From Mactromeris polynyma (taxonomy: Eukaryota; Mollusca; Bivalvia; Venerida; Mactridae): a DNA stretch of 64,000 bases. Positions 1 through 15,400 of this stretch are shown here, in pieces. The position numbers were made by a program, and so were the translations under genes. Each line of letters opens with the position of its first letter. Position 1 is the stretch's first letter. The notes beneath the pieces were generated by a model, which saw only the letters and a program-made list of their open reading frames with translations, did not search any database and was not told the origin of the DNA. Location: NCBI GenBank assembly GCA_032209605.1, contig JASFXZ010000040.1, positions 1,302,001-1,366,000 of the forward strand, in the 5' to 3' direction.

Positions 1-281
1 CTGTATACTGCATTAATATCACTTCAGTTTACTGAAATGTATAATATTTAATACTCTGTAGTGAGAAAAATATTGTCCAGTTTCTTTGAGTTGTTATATT
101 TTATAATGAAATTGCTGTCCGATAACTTCGTCATAACAGCCTTGTTTGGAATTTTTCTTTCAATGTTTTGAGTTTTGGAAAATTTTCAGTCAGTGAAAAC
201 ATGCTTGCTGTCACCTTGTCTAATTTACATGATTGTATTGATGTACATTGTGCAAGTAATGATGACTTCGTAAATATTTAG
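1..281 (+). other. intron sequence upstream of first visible exon
   Basis: AT-rich sequence ending in an acceptor (TATTTAG at 275-281). No coding signal or repeat is recognised. The gene continues upstream of the window. Confidence 0.6.
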
Positions 282-401
282 GCCAGACCCCCTGCCCAAC
301 AAGAAGAAACTGGTCTGAAATTTGGTGATGGAGAACAGCAGAAAAGACAACAGCATTTAAAGTCAGAAAGACAACAAGAATACAACGATATGATCTCAAA
401 G
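282..401 (+). CDS. CSPP1: CSPP1 exon 1 of window: LKFG/EYN module
   Basis: A 120-base phase 0-0 exon encoding 40 residues, from TTTAG|GCC to AAG|GTATGA. It has GLKFGDGEQQKRQ at the front and ERQQEYNDMISK at the end, which is the module seen in most exons up to 22413. The following 425-base intron shows nothing recognisable. Confidence 0.88.
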
Positions 402-3400
402 GTATGATAAATACTAGATCTATACTGTACTGAATATGAATAATATCAGCGACTGTTGCTATTAATTTTGCTAATACAATATTTTGTTTCAATGATATTA
501 TCAATTATGAATGGATTGTATTGTAGTGATGTATTATAGTACAGAAAGCTGTTTTGCATGTGATTCAATCAATAATAGTGAATAGACTACATTGAAACAA
601 TGTGTAACCTTATATTATTTTCATGAATGAAATGTTCACTATTGTGGAAGGAGATGAGTGAAAATCTATCATATTTATAAGTTTAACAGTGTTTCCCAGG
701 CTGTCTGTTGATGTTTCTGTTTAGTTCAGACTTCAGCTTGATCTGTTGGAAATCTTGTCAAACTTTGATTTGTACACTGTGTACAAATTTAACAGAAAAT
801 TCTCTGCATTAAAACTTGGTATTCAGGGTGGTATCAGGACTACTGGAAGGCGTCCCCGGACTCCCTCCCAGGAGGGGCTCCCTCTGGGTCAGTATGACCA
901 GAAACGTAAAGCAATAGATAGAGAGAGACAGCAGGATATGCAGAAAGCTATGGAAGCTAAGGTTGGCATGTAGCAATACACAGCACATAGCTTGATGCAT
1001 GTAATGATTTGCACAATTTTGTAGTTCATGGTGATTGTGTACTTCATGTATCCGGTGGGATTATTGTTGTGTCCCAAAACAGCGAAACATTTTGCTTGTC
1101 TGATAATGACTTTTAAGACTTTATTTCCTTGTAGTATTTTTTGATTTCCTTAGGATTTTTGGTGTAATATTGAGAAATTAGGAAGTAATTGCAATTATGG
1201 TATTTTTGTTGCTGGAAGTAAATTTAGGAATTTTTCGCCACAAACAAATATTTAAAGATGATATTTTTTCGTTGAGAAAATACTTGTTAAGTTGACTAGA
1301 GCATCTAGGGCATTACAAACTACTAGATGCTTACCTCAAAAACTTAACTTTTAATTGTGTTTATGATATTTTAATTAGTGCATGAATTACTATCATGAAC
1401 ATAATATGACTATAGTTAACTTACTCAACCAAACAAAATAATCACTTAGTGACAATATAGCAAAGATCTCAAAAAATAGTTTCATATCATTGTCCAATAT
1501 TATCAGATGGCAGGAAATCCACCAAAATCAAATTTATTTGACTACACTGAGGCAGAAAAAGCCCACATGGCAGAAAAGAAAAAAGAATATAATGAGTATT
1601 TAGAGAAGGTATACATCTTGTGTGTGTCGCTAGAATACAAGTTTAGAAGTTGTCTTTTATTCCTTGCTTAATGATAAAAAAGTGTAGATTCTGTAGATAT
1701 ACTGTAAGTTTTTGCATTATGAGTAAGAGGTTTGTTATACATAGCACCAATTTGTCTGTGCTATCTAAATGGTTGTGATGACAGTTGTGTCAAAGATCCA
1801 ATATTTTCGCAACGCATGTCTATATTTCTTTAGAGAAAAGATTTAAATTCAGCAGATAAAGTTTGATTTTTAGATTTTGTTTTTATTTTGCTGTCTGTTA
1901 AAACGCCACTGTAGTATACTAAGGGTGAATGTGTGACTAGTATATCTGAATATAACTATAGAGTCAGATAGACTGGTTTCGTTTTCAACCATTGATGCAT
2001 AATTTAGTATTTAGCTGTTATACATGCGACTGAAAACAAAAAGTGCTATAAAAGTTGACGCATTTAGACCATAGAGTAGTGAAAACATTCGGCTAGATAA
2101 GCCAGATAGTCTAGGTACCATATACATGTATATTAATGTATATTATTACTGTTAGTTTCTTCATTACAACACACCGAGCTAACTACAGAGCTACCTCTTT
2201 AAGAGGTGTATGACAAATTGCTCTGTCACGATTTCCGAGTTAGTTCAGTAGCGAAAAGCTTGTCAAGAAAGTTACATGTCATCATATGTTTTTGCCTTTT
2301 GTTCGAGCATTACCATCGAATATAAAAAATCAGGGAATGCTATGTGATGCAGATTTGAATTAACTCTTTAAATCAATATTGTATAGCATTCCCACAATAT
2401 TTTACATTCAATGATAACTCTCAGACAAAAGGCAAAGACATTGTCATATACGTTTCAAATAGGTAGCTCTATAGTTTCCCCGTACAGTGCTTACTATATT
2501 CTGATGTTGTATGTTTGTGTAATATGCTAGTATTAGACTAACTTATCTATTATATTCATAATATATTGTATTGTGTTAGTTGCATTTAGATTGTTTTGGG
2601 ACATGATTATTGACATATTTTTGAATCCAAATTAATGTTTCATGGTAATTCTGTTTTGCATTTATTCTTGAACTATTTTAAAATATAAGTATGGTACTGA
2701 TAATGGATTTTTATTAATTCATTGTTTTTAAAGCTGTCCAAGGCCCAGGATTATAACGGATACTTACAATCACCATTCAAATCTCTAAACACAATATTTC
2801 GACATATCAATCAGATAGTGAAAGATTAAAAGTGGAAAGTGTATAAAAAATGTCAAGGGAGTGTCAAATATGTGTTTGGTCATTTTCTTTGAGATTTTAT
2901 TAGATTTGGGAGTAATTATTGGGGTTTAGTGCCATACTCCTCACTCAGACTGAATCATTACTCCTATAGCTCATTTTGACACTCAGATCTAAAAATGTAC
3001 CACAATGAATAGTCGGCACTCATTTGAAGTGTGTGTATACGTTCTAATACAGGGCCCAGGATATGGCTTTACCGTAAAAACCTTCACCATACACAGTATA
3101 TACAATTATGCTGTCATTCTCTTCTGCTTAAGTACAAAATCATTAAACACTTCTTGATTTATTGGAAAATCATTATTTATATGTCACAACCATTAGTAAA
3201 AACACATTCTATTAATGCCTTTGAATATTTTAAAGCTAATTTAGTTTACAAATTGCTCATTCTGTGTCATACTTAGTTTGCTTAGTTATGTATGTATTGT
3301 TGAATGAAACTTGCAGAAACTTACTTCAGGTTCCAAAGTTATATAACTTGAGAACAGTCTCGTATGCTCGATTCTCCAAAATCATTCTCGGCTTGTTTTG

Positions 3401-6400
3401 GTAAAACATATACAGTCGTGCCTCATTCGTTCGAATTCATTGGGGCTGAAATTTTATTTAAAAAAAATATATGGTTTTGTTTCATTTGGGCCGAAATTTT
3501 ATCAGAAAATTATATGGTTTTGAATAGCTCTTTCAATTTGACGTGCCTTAGAAGACCTGATATTTATTTCGGATGATACCAAGTATTCAGATAGAAGGTT
3601 GTTGAATGAATGAGGTCTGGCTGTACTTCTGCAATATGCATTAGTAACAGTTAGATTATGTCACACACAGAAGACTGTATGATTAATGCCATACCTGTTG
3701 TAAATAACTCATAACTTTTAAACATGAATACATAGACTGTTTTCTAGTTTTATAACATACAACCAGGACTGGTGTTTGTGATCATTGTAGAACACTTTCT
3801 ATGCGATCTGGTCATTCTGTTTTGTTTAATTCAGAGTTACAGATATTAATTTTTGTATGTCCAGTACAAATGTTCATGTTTCACAGGCTAAATTTTATGG
3901 TCTCATTATTACTTATCCTTATTTTTGATTTGTTTTTACATGAATAATTAACTACATAACTATACAAGCTGTAATTATTTAAATTGTTTCTTCCTTGTTG
4001 TGTGTGTCATCTTGTCATGTCTTCTGTAATATAGAAGTTAATATCATTATATCAGTCAAGTACTATGAGCTTTATATTATTTATTATTCAGAATAAGTAA
4101 GTGTCACTATCTTCATTTGTTTTGAAAACATTTCTATGACATAATTTAGAAAAAGCGTGAGTCAGGAAGACACATTGTCACGCCGGAAGATGGGATGTTC
4201 GTGGGGCCAGATCAGTCTGAAAGGGACAAACAAATAAGGGAGAAAAGTAGGGCCAACCGTTTTGCCCTAGAAAAGGTATATACATCTACAGCAGAGTATT
4301 TGTGAAAGACTTGACAAGTTTTAGGATCAGACATGCGTTTTGTTGGCATCTATAATAAAAGATCTCTGTTCACATATTTAGTAGGGATATTTTTATTTAG
4401 TAAAAATATATATTTTTATCGATGTCTATGAAATTATGATTGTGCACAGAATTATGTAAAAAGTGCAGAATGATGTGAGAAGTGAGAAAAAATACTGAAT
4501 GATTTAGTTTTGTTGCACAAATTCTTAATGAATGAATTCGGTTAACTTGCCCTATCTGTTTCTAACATGTTACCCGGTAACTGTATGTGGGTGTCCATTT
4601 TCTTTTGCATTTAGCAACAACGTGAACAGTTACTCTTCAAAGCGAGACAGCAAGGACAAATTCCACCTCACAGTAACAGAAATACTGTTATGCCTAGACA
4701 AGTTGGCAATTATGAAGTAGAAAATAGAGCGCCTAATGTCAGTCCAAGGCGAGTTACTGATGCACCAGATGTTAATACAAGGCAACCAGTACCGTATGAC
4801 CAACAGAGGGAGGTTCGTTTCCGTCAGAATAATGATACAAGCCCCAGGCAAGTACCATTGTACATGGAACAGGATTCTGAAAGTCGAGTCATAGATAGAA
4901 GAGACGGTAACTACGCAGATAGAGGTCGTCATGACAACGAGCGTGGACGAGCTCGTGATAGAGGTGATAGACAACCAGACAGGCGTCATCGATCACAAGA
5001 TCGAGGAGAACATGAAAAATATGAAAGAAAATTGTCGCCTCCTTTTGAAGTTCGACAGTCAAGGTCACTCTCCCCACCTCATGATCGGCTGGCAGTTAAT
5101 TCCGATCCAGATCGGTTAATTAACGAGCAAAGAAAGATGCTTGAAGACATGAAAAAGGTACCTTGTATATAGCTGCTTCTGTTGGAGAGCTTAACTGTCA
5201 CTGCTGTAGTTCTATAGAATCACATTGCCAGTTGTTGAGTTATTTAGTTAATATACTATGTGTGTTTATTATTTATGTTTGTATCTTTATTCTACTCTAA
5301 CCCTATTGCTGATGTTTGGTTTTTTCCTCTTGTGATATTTTAGCAAAGATGTAAGATTTCTATGTTTTATTCCAATTCCGATCTGTCTGAAGCCTTACTT
5401 GATGTTTTACTCTCAGCTTTTGTTAGAAGGTATTATTTTCGCCATGGATTTTTTCCACCATGGTATGAGTTATAGCAAAACAATGCTATGATCTTAAAAT
5501 TCTATGTGCTTTTGTTTAAGTGTGAACTAGCTAATGTAAATTGTTAGCAATCATTCTGGGTGTCTGTACCACTTACATCTCTGCTGTAGACATTTATAGT
5601 TTGCAGTTAGTGACAATAGTGTATGTTTTACATGTATGGAATTGCTTTACTAATGTTGATAGCTATTGTTAGATAGTATTTAGATTGCTGCTTCATATGT
5701 TCAGCAAAGGACAAAGGGTTTTGTATTAAACCTGTCTTTATGGACACAATGATTTAGTAATGTGATTGCTCCTTTGATCTGTACTAGATTGAAATAGTTT
5801 GTATCCATAAGTCTGTACTTACTTGATTTTTGTGCTTATATATTTCCATTATGTTTACTGTTTCTTGAACAGCCTAGTAATGTTACATAGCTTCTCAATG
5901 TATGCTAGTCAAAAGTGTTAACTGGCCAGTACTACTTTAAACAGTTTGTAAAAACCTACTAGATACATCTTCTGTTGATTCGCAGTAAGCCATAGCATTT
6001 ATTTGTCAAATGAATTGAATTATCCAAAAATTTCAATGTAAACCGGCCAAAACCACATCCATCGTTTTAGATCACTTTGTCATAATGTAGGGAAGATTCT
6101 GAAAATACAAAATGGCGGGTTAGGACTTTTGACCGGTAGAGTTTGGGGATTATGTTATGTGCCTAAAATAAATGTCAAATGGGAAGCATATAGATTTACC
6201 TTTGTTTACTTTTGTATGTATAATTGATTTTTTTTCATTTTTGTGTGCGTTAGTTTGAAAACTCCAGTGATTCTGTGTACTTTTGTGGTGTTTATTTATC
6301 TTTTGAAGTATAATACACTAATTTTAAGACATATATGTCATTTGAAGAAAAGGCTCTAATCTGTAGGAGGTCATTCTCAATCGACTACATTGTTTTAATG

Positions 6401-9400
6401 TAACATTTGTATGTTAGTTTACCACCTGTGCTGTTGCTACATTAGAAGAGTATTGGATGATTTATTAACATAATGTTAGTGAAGAATTGTTGAAGCAATA
6501 TTAGAATAAAATTTAGTCTTTGAGTGAGAAAGTTTTTCATCTTTCAGAGTGATGGATTTCTAAACTTTGTACCTTGAAGATTAACAGTAATTCAAAAACT
6601 ATAATTTGAAAAGTTCAATGTTATGTGAATAATTGCTTGATGACTACGTAATAGATTTATGAATATATATAAAATCTTGTATCTTGTCAAATGCTGGAGA
6701 ATTCTTCTGTAGTTTACTATGATTATTTTTGCTATAAATGACCCTAGTCTACATTAATGTGCAGATGCACAATGAAGGCATTTGTGTTGCTATGAGAGCC
6801 TATTTTATTTTGAAAAATACATTGTCAGAAATAGTATATTCCTGATGAAATGTGAACCCCCCTTTATTAGTCAAGTCCCAGTTTGTACAAAAATACTTCT
6901 GACTGTCTTAATCATTGATACAGTGCAGTTAACTATCTGTCCTTTAGCAAGTGTTGCAGCAATATATTTGAATTGTAATATCTTTTCTGTCAGAATCCTC
7001 CCAAACAAAGGGCTTCTTGGGATAAATCTGGAGCCCCTAAAAAGGACCAGCCCCTTGATCCAGTATCATATAAACTTAAGCAACAAGAAAATGCTAAGAG
7101 AATGTATGAGGAGCAGATGGCTCAGGTATCTTCAATGTGTGTTTGCTACCTCGATCAAGATAATCCGTCCTTGATTTAACATTTGTATAACAAAATGTTA
7201 TTGTGTTTTGTCTGTAATACAAAGTTTATGTTTTACTCCAAGAACCTCAAAATTCCAGTTCCTTTTATCATGAATATGATACAATATTAAAAGTCATTAA
7301 TAAATGTCTATATTCTTTCAGCTATAAACATTGATGGAAGTAGAATCTTGAGTCTGTATTTACTTGTATCTTTTTCTCATACTTAGTGGAATATTTTTGC
7401 TCTAGAATGAAAATTGGTATGTTAAATGTGACTTTCAGTTGAAATTCTGTTAGTGCAATGTGTTGATACTTTCCTGAAGTTCCTTAAATCAGGTTAGATG
7501 CAGCAGTTGTATTTGTTGGCTATTCAATGTTGAGAAATGATGTAAATTCACATCTCCAGATTTCAATCCTATCCTTTTTTTACCCATGTAAGTGACATAG
7601 TTTCAAGAAAAGGCAACATGTGATGTCACTGTTTGCAAGCAGGAAACAATATTTTACTCCATATGGTCATTTCGTTTTCATATTGCCATATGGAGCAAAT
7701 ATTGCTTACTGTCAGTACATTGTGACATCACATGTGACGTTTTCTGGAAATGACATCACTTAAAGAAGGTGTTGGAAATAGTGCAGCGGCGCTCATATGT
7801 TTCTGCACTGATTAAATGATTAATTTGTTGCTGGCGTATATAGTTTGCTAGGCTTGTATAGGTGTTGGGTACTTGGTGTGACTGTCAATTAGAGAGCAAT
7901 AATGTTATTTTTTCTAATAAATTTTGTAAAGATGTTGATCACTTATTCTGATGCAGATTGATATGTCAGTTCAATTAGTGATAACAGCTAGTATATCTGT
8001 ATGAATTGATGTCTAAGGAACTCTGCATATTTACAATGGTGACAGTCTGCCCGTGGCTCTAGAGACGTCTGTTATTTCTTGGTCAGACTTAAGTTTTGAA
8101 TAAATACTTATTTATAAAATGTGAATTAAAATTTCAATGGACAAACGAAAATTTTACTGATTTGACAATTATTGATAAATCATATTAAAAGCCTTTTAAT
8201 TTCGTATTTTACCTCTTTTCTTTGAAAATATTCATTTAGCAGGTAACTTATTTAAGACATGTACCTGGAGGAGTGTAAGCCATACAAGTATATCTGCTTC
8301 TCTGTGTATGTGCAGATAGACTTGTTTTCACTTCTAACCCTAAATTAATTGTAAACATATAAATATTGCTAATGTCATAATCTCTATATTCTTGTTAAAT
8401 AACCCTTAGGACAAAATTGCACCATTGGCTTATGATGTAAACTTGCACTTTATCTTAACTTCATATTTGTAAAACATAACGGTAGTCATACAACAATGTA
8501 CTAAACACTGATTGCCACCTGAGTGAAACGTTTTATCCACTGTTTGACAGCCTATACCTCCGTAGTGTGAATCATTTACTTGCAAGCTTTGTGTGGTTTG
8601 TTACATGTGGTTTATTGTTGTTTATGTTGTTTATGTTATATGTTTTGTTCCTGAATGAAATTGTGGTTCAAATATGTTAGAATGTTTAGTCTACAGTGCA
8701 GTACCATGAACACTTGGGGATAACGAAGCACTTTTATTGCCTGCATGAGATATACATTAAAACCTCGCCTAAAGACCACCTCAATAATAAGACCACCTCA
8801 AAATTAAGAACAGAATGTTCAAGCCCATTTTCACTGTTTTGCTCTTTATTCAACTTCAATATTAAGACCATCTCAATATTTAGACCTCTTTCAACGGTCC
8901 AAGGGTGGTCTTATGATCGAGGTTTTACTGTATTGAAGAAGATATTGTTATGCCTAGGTTATTACTGATATAGGCCTTAGAACAAAGAACTTTTTTACAG
9001 AGTTACTGTTGTTTGATTATGTTATGTTCTATTCTAATGAGTGACTCTTCAATATCTTGTACATCTTGTGGAAGACACAAAGGGGTATTGCCTATGTTTT
9101 ATTTGGTGCTTGATAACATAATAATTAAACAGCAAAATTTAGTTTATATATTTTATTCTACATGAAAACTATTTTGTTCCTATTAACTCTGACTTAGTGT
9201 TGGAAAGAGTTCTCAGTAATCATTGCAAAATAAGAGAGTATCAATATTTTCTCTGCATATGTCATTTTGTCTCCATCTTGTTAAAAAATCTCCATACAGG
9301 GAACAGAAATCATTTTCATATGTGCTTGTAATAAATTATGCCATTGTTATATAATTTTAGCGTCAACAGATTTTGGAGGGTGAATATCGCCGAGAAGTTG

Positions 9401-12400
9401 CCGAAGAACAGCGATTGGCTACGGAAAGAGACAGGGACGGGCTTCCATTTCATGAATCTAACAAACAAAAACTAGATGAAGAGAGAAAGAAGGAATATCA
9501 GGAATATCTCGCTAAGGTTTGTATGCTTTTTCTGACGAATTAGTTTTTTATTGTCAAAATTTTGTGATAATTGGAAAATTTTGTTTAGAACATGTGTTTA
9601 GACTAGCATACATGTAGGTCGTGTTTGAAGTTAGGTGTATGTGTGTGGATTTGCATGTTATAAATTTGTATAGATTTTTAGTATATAGTTTTATGTGCAA
9701 ATTTTGTGTTTGTTTTAGGCATTTAGTGCCAACTGTTACGTTTCATGAGTGAATTCCTTTACAGTTTAAACAGCTTTGCTTCTATTCAGCTATGTTTGTG
9801 AATTTGTGGATAAAATATTTTCTGTGCTGAATTTAGACAACTCCACGAACTTTACGGCAGAAAGAGCCGACCCCTGAAAATTTACGAAGGGGCCTACCAC
9901 TGGATCAAAGAAACTATGATCAGAAAAGGCGCCAGTTAGAATCAGATCGACAAAGAGAGTATAATGAATTCGTTAAACAGGTAGAAATCGTTCAACAACC
10001 GTTTTATGGTGACAAGTTTCTTCTCTGTACCTTTTCATTTTTTTTCAATCTAGGCAGTTTTTCTATAACTCTCTTATTGACCAAGTTATTTCATGTTATG
10101 CTATGCTATCTAAGCATTGATTTTTTTATTAAGTTTTTAAAAACTATCTTATAGCAGGGGTGATTGCAATAATATCCACCATTGAGACTGAAAATACTAA
10201 TTATTTGCAGACATTTTTGATAACTATGAATCTAGGTTCGATATTTCTTCAATAGTTTGTAGAATAGATCTTACTAGCCATAATCATTTCTACATCTTGT
10301 TATTGTATTAAAAGCCATTGATTTCATGTTAATCAGTAGAATGTTGAATTTCTGTCCTGTTTTCATTGTGTATCTAGTGTATTAATTCCTTCTCTTAGAA
10401 TTCCTTGTTTCGTGGTATGTTTCTCGACTCTCGGTTGAAGTTTTACTAACTAATGAATTGTGAAAGACACATTCTGAGCAGTAGTTTGCTGTTTGAGTCA
10501 TTTCAAGGTGTGTCACTCCTTTGTCATTATCAGCAGCAGCAACTACTACAACAACTACAGCAGGGTCAAGGTTATTTCAGGGATGTATCATCAGCGCCCC
10601 AGAATGGTCAGTTTGATGATGCTGTCCCATCACGAGAGTACTATTATCAGTATGATAATCAGTATGATAATCCAGATCAGTTAGAGGTAGAAACCTCAGT
10701 TTACATGAGACATATTCCCGTTGCACTGTGTTACACACCACCCTTACTCATTCAATCATTTATGTCTTCTATTTTTGCCTCATTTATTGATAACAAGTCT
10801 TAAGTATTTACTGCTGAATGGATGGAACAAAAATGTTAAATATCTGATATAGTTTGTGTACTTTATTACATATTACTACTGGAAGTCATGTAACATATGT
10901 TCTTCTTAAATATTGCTACTAAATTTTTTTGCCAGCTTTCTTCAATTATGTTACTGTAAAGTATCTTTCTGTCATTTTTTATTTTTCATGCTCTCTACAT
11001 ACATCAATGACCTTATAAGCTGTACTTACTTAGTAAAGCTCTTAATTTCTCTATTTTCTGTTGGCAAAAATTTGATTTTTTTTTCTTGTTATAGTTCTCT
11101 AAGTGCAATTTGTAATATGTACAGAAATGAATGTTTTAAACCTATGTATTTAATCATTTTAGTAAAATAAATGTTTGGTAGAAGGGCAAATACAGAGAAT
11201 TGTAATATGATGAATGATTACTCACTTCACTTGTGTTTGTAAAATATTCAAAGATTCAAATCTGTATGAAAATAGAATAGAACAATGATAGGAAAGTCTT
11301 AGTGATATTTGTTATATTTTTACCCTGTATTACAAAATGTATATAAAATGTCAGAAAATATTAATAAGATACGTTATTCAAATTTGACTTTTGTATGAAG
11401 TCTAAACTTCATAGAATACAATGTTTCAGAGCAAACATACTGATTTCAATGGACGTACAATTTCTATAGACACAATTTTAGTCACTTGACTTGTTTTTGT
11501 GATTTTTTCTTGGAATTATCTATTTTGTAACTGTTTTCACTAACCTTGTTCTGTCACTAACAATGTTCTGTCAAAGTTAACTCCATTTATAGATCCAAAT
11601 TCCATGTTAACACAGTTTTGTTTACCTCATATTTTTGTTGACACAGTTTGTACTGATGTTTTACACAATATTTTCAGTTTAACTTATTATAAATCATTGT
11701 CAACATTTAACTGTGTGGTGTTTATCTTGATACCAGATTGTTAAATAAACAGGTGAATTTGAAACTAATTATTTGTGGTATATTTTTGCATTCTCATTAA
11801 TCAGAGGTCAAACAGATTGCGTAGTCTTACAGGTCAACTAGTAAAATGTAACCACTAGACCTCTGATTTGCAACAGTACACTTTCATTAGAATCCTTGTT
11901 ATATTACATGTAGTAGCAAAAGTTAGTTTATGTCTAGCAAGAAATTAATGCTCATTTTTTTAGATTAATTATGTTTTAATTTTCAGATTGGTTAACCTAC
12001 ATGGTATATTTCTATAAATAACTTATTATGTTCAAGTTTGGCCTTCCAAAAAATTTGTATGTTTAAGGTAATCTTACAGAAGTTGAACAGAATCAGATAT
12101 TATAGCTTTACCTTGCAGGATGTTATTTTTAGTACTTGGAAATCTTGAAGAAATCTAAACTGGAAGTTTTTTTATATAACAAACTTCTTTTTTCGACAAA
12201 TACAGAGGAATACATTATTACTGTATTTTTTGATAATGCATATTTATTGATGTTTTAACTGTATGAAATATTTGTTCATACTTTAGTATAAAATAAACAC
12301 AAATTAGCATAATATTACTTATTTATATTTAACAAGTGTATTTGTTTCTGCTGCCATTTACCATTATTGATTATTATTGATTGAATTATTGATTCTCTTT

Positions 12401-15400
12401 GTAAAACAAAGTTCATGTGAGAAGTAATAATATATTACGTGGGGCAAGTTTTGAATTCTTATGAAATACAACTGTTCATTTCATTTTATAAAATATTGAA
12501 TATTCAACTCATTACTCCTGTCCTTTAAGAAACCCGGAAATTCCCTTGTTTTTGTGATTGAAATTCAGTGTTTTTATGCAGAAAGCAGTTGATGAACTTT
12601 AAAATATTTAATTATCTTGATTTAGGACAGGAGTAAAAAATCGACATAGAGTGATTGTTGGTATATCGTTACATTTTCCTGTTGGAAAGATTTTATTGAA
12701 ATTATTGTTTTATTCTACATCAGAAAGCTTCACACGGAGGTAACAGACAGACAGATGTCCTACAGGGGTCTGGGGCCACTTTACCTGTGGGAGAATACGA
12801 TGATGAAAGAAAACAACAGCTGATTCATGAACGACAACGGGAATATAACGAACAACAACAACAGGTAAATAATCATTCAGTTCTTGATAATATGAAGTGA
12901 TTACTGTTTAAAAGTGTATTTATTAACATTAATGGTTGAAGCCATAGTGATATATCGGAAATTGTAGTTTATTTTGACTTCTAGATTTAAGTTTAGTATC
13001 AAAGAGTTTTTAAGATGATTTTTTTTTGTGTAACAGTATAAATAAATTATGTTAGTGAATGTTAATTTGATATTTTAGGGCTGAGGTCCGTGAAGTTTCA
13101 TTTTATGAAATGTTTAGTAACTTCTACTAATTCTACCCATTTACTTTTTATTGTTGTTGAAGCAGATATGATTGGATTATTACTTTTACTAGAAATTGTG
13201 TATTTGAATACCTACTCGTTTCTCTTCTATATGAAAACAACAAATTTTACATGAATTATGTTTCAGGTTCAGACAGATTGAAGTCTTAACAAATCTTTGC
13301 TCTAGTCCCTTTTATATGTTCATGAAAGAGATATTGGTTTTGGTGACTTGAAGGCCATCCTTAAACATTGTTTGTTGTGACCAAAGTATCATTGTATACT
13401 TCATGTAGAGTAGTTAAATGAACAGTTTGTTTCTGGCCTATGTAAATATGGGTCTACATCCATATTTTTCTCTTTCTTATGTTCATATGTTGTTCTTAAT
13501 AGAGAATTGCTTCAAAACTGTTGATAAACATACATACAGTAAAACTTCACTTAAAGACCAACTTAATAATAAGACCCTCTAAAAATCAAGAACACAATTT
13601 TCAAGTCCATTTTCGATGTTTTGCTCTCTATTCAACCTCAATATGAAGACCACCTCAATAGGAAACCAGTTTTCAAAGGGGTGGTCTTATTTTTGAGGTT
13701 TTACAAAAAATTTGCTGCACCAAAGGAATCTATATGATAATTGAATGAATAATTTCATAGAATTTCTCTGATTGTACTGATTGGTTTCAATGAACAATTT
13801 ACAGGATGGCCTAGTAATTTAGAGCATGCTATTTTTGTTTCTTCACTATCTATGCATGTGGGAAAGATATATGCACTGTTTTATATCCCAAGCTTTCTAT
13901 GTCATTTGTATTCACAAATGTAATTATGTACTGTACATTAATTGTGCTTTGAATCTGAAAGGACTTAGTACATAGTACATGATTGCAACATGTTTCTATA
14001 AAATTACTGCATTGTTGCATTTCTACTTCCATTTTGTAATCAATCTGTTTGTTTAATTGCCCAGTTATATTGAACTCTTTCATCCGTCAGCAAAAATATA
14101 TATTCATTGATCTTGAATCTTGTTATTACGTGTTTGATGAATACCTTCGATGGCTTTGATCTGTATCAAAACATTACTGTGGATGCAGATTTGTTAAATA
14201 TTGATGAATACATGGCTCATATTGTTATGTTTACATTGTTTAGAAAATGAATACTGGTAGACAGAAAGGGCTGCCTCCTAAGCCGCCAACCCCAAATCAC
14301 TTCTTCAAGAATATTGGTCAACATGATCGTACGGCACAGGTGTTAAATGAAGAGCGGAAAAAAGAATACAACCAGAAATTAGCGGAGGTATTTCTATATT
14401 TCCATAACAGGGTTAAAGTTAACTATACCTGTATGATCTTGTTTCTGCTTTGTGCTCGTCGGTGTCAAATAATTTGGCTAAGTGAATGTGTATAAATCTG
14501 TAACATTATCAATATTGCTTGTGAAGATCTCATTGTGGGAGAAGTAATATCTTTTATATGTTACAGTATTTGATCAGGGACAATAAACAATTGAAATGTA
14601 TTGGGATATTTCAATTCATTTTTTTTTTCACCATATATGTCTATATAAGCACTGCTTTGGGATTTACAACCTCTTATGTAAGTGATGTCATTTCAAGAAA
14701 ATGCATCATATGATGTCACTATTTGCAAGCAGGAAACAATATTTACTCCATATGGTCACTTCGTTTTCATAATGCCATATGGGGCAAATATATCGTACTT
14801 TCATGGTACATGGTGACGACACATGGGACGTTTCTGGAAATCATATCACTTTAAGAAGAGGTTGGAAATCGTACAGCGGCGCTCATATGTTCATTACTAT
14901 CCTTACATTTTACACTTTGTCAGAAGCTAATAATAATAAGAAACTGGAGATATTAGTCACTGTCAGAATGTAGAGTAATGCAAATATTTGTTTCCTTCAA
15001 CATATTTCTGTTAATAAAATGAATATTTTTATTGTGATCAGGATCGTACAAGGACTGGCGGTAGAACTACGGGTACTGGTGAAGAGTATGGTGGTGGTTT
15101 ACCACTGAAAGGAGCCGACTCTGCTGAGGTACGTTATATTTGCTGTCGATCTGGTATTGTCACATTGGTATGGTTGTTCGAATATACCTATATAATCACT
15201 TAACATCACAATTATATCCCCAACAACCTATAACTCTGATTTCACAAACATTTTTCTGATATTCCTATTTCGAAGATATTTCACATTTAACTTTGATTCA
15301 ATGAATGCAAATGAGATCTGAGGTTATAAATCAGTCTTAGATCTCAAGCCTCTGATTGGTTTGTTCTTACCACAGTCTTCAAACTGACCAATGGCAGAGC

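Larger units (their letters stand above)
1609..4149 (+). other. intron with foldback element and pogo-like MITE
   Basis: A 2.5-kb AT-rich intron. It contains a foldback element near 2182-2475 and a short TA-flanked MITE at 3411-3625. Its open reading frames are short, have no codon pattern of note and lack splice context, so they are not called as genes. Confidence 0.7.
7126..9360 (+). other. intron with two MITEs
   Basis: A 2.2-kb intron holding a palindromic MITE (7585-7803) and a pogo-like MITE (8753-8932). An apparent ORF at 8696-8968 is simply a reading of the second MITE. Confidence 0.7.

Noticed and set aside
1507..1509. ATG at the start of exon 3 as the gene's start codon
   Set aside because: It follows a good acceptor and two in-frame upstream exons carry the same module; an alternative start is possible but not supported.
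4630..5077. Minus-strand ORFs opposite the large exon 5
   Set aside because: They are antisense shadows of an Arg/Asp-rich coding exon.
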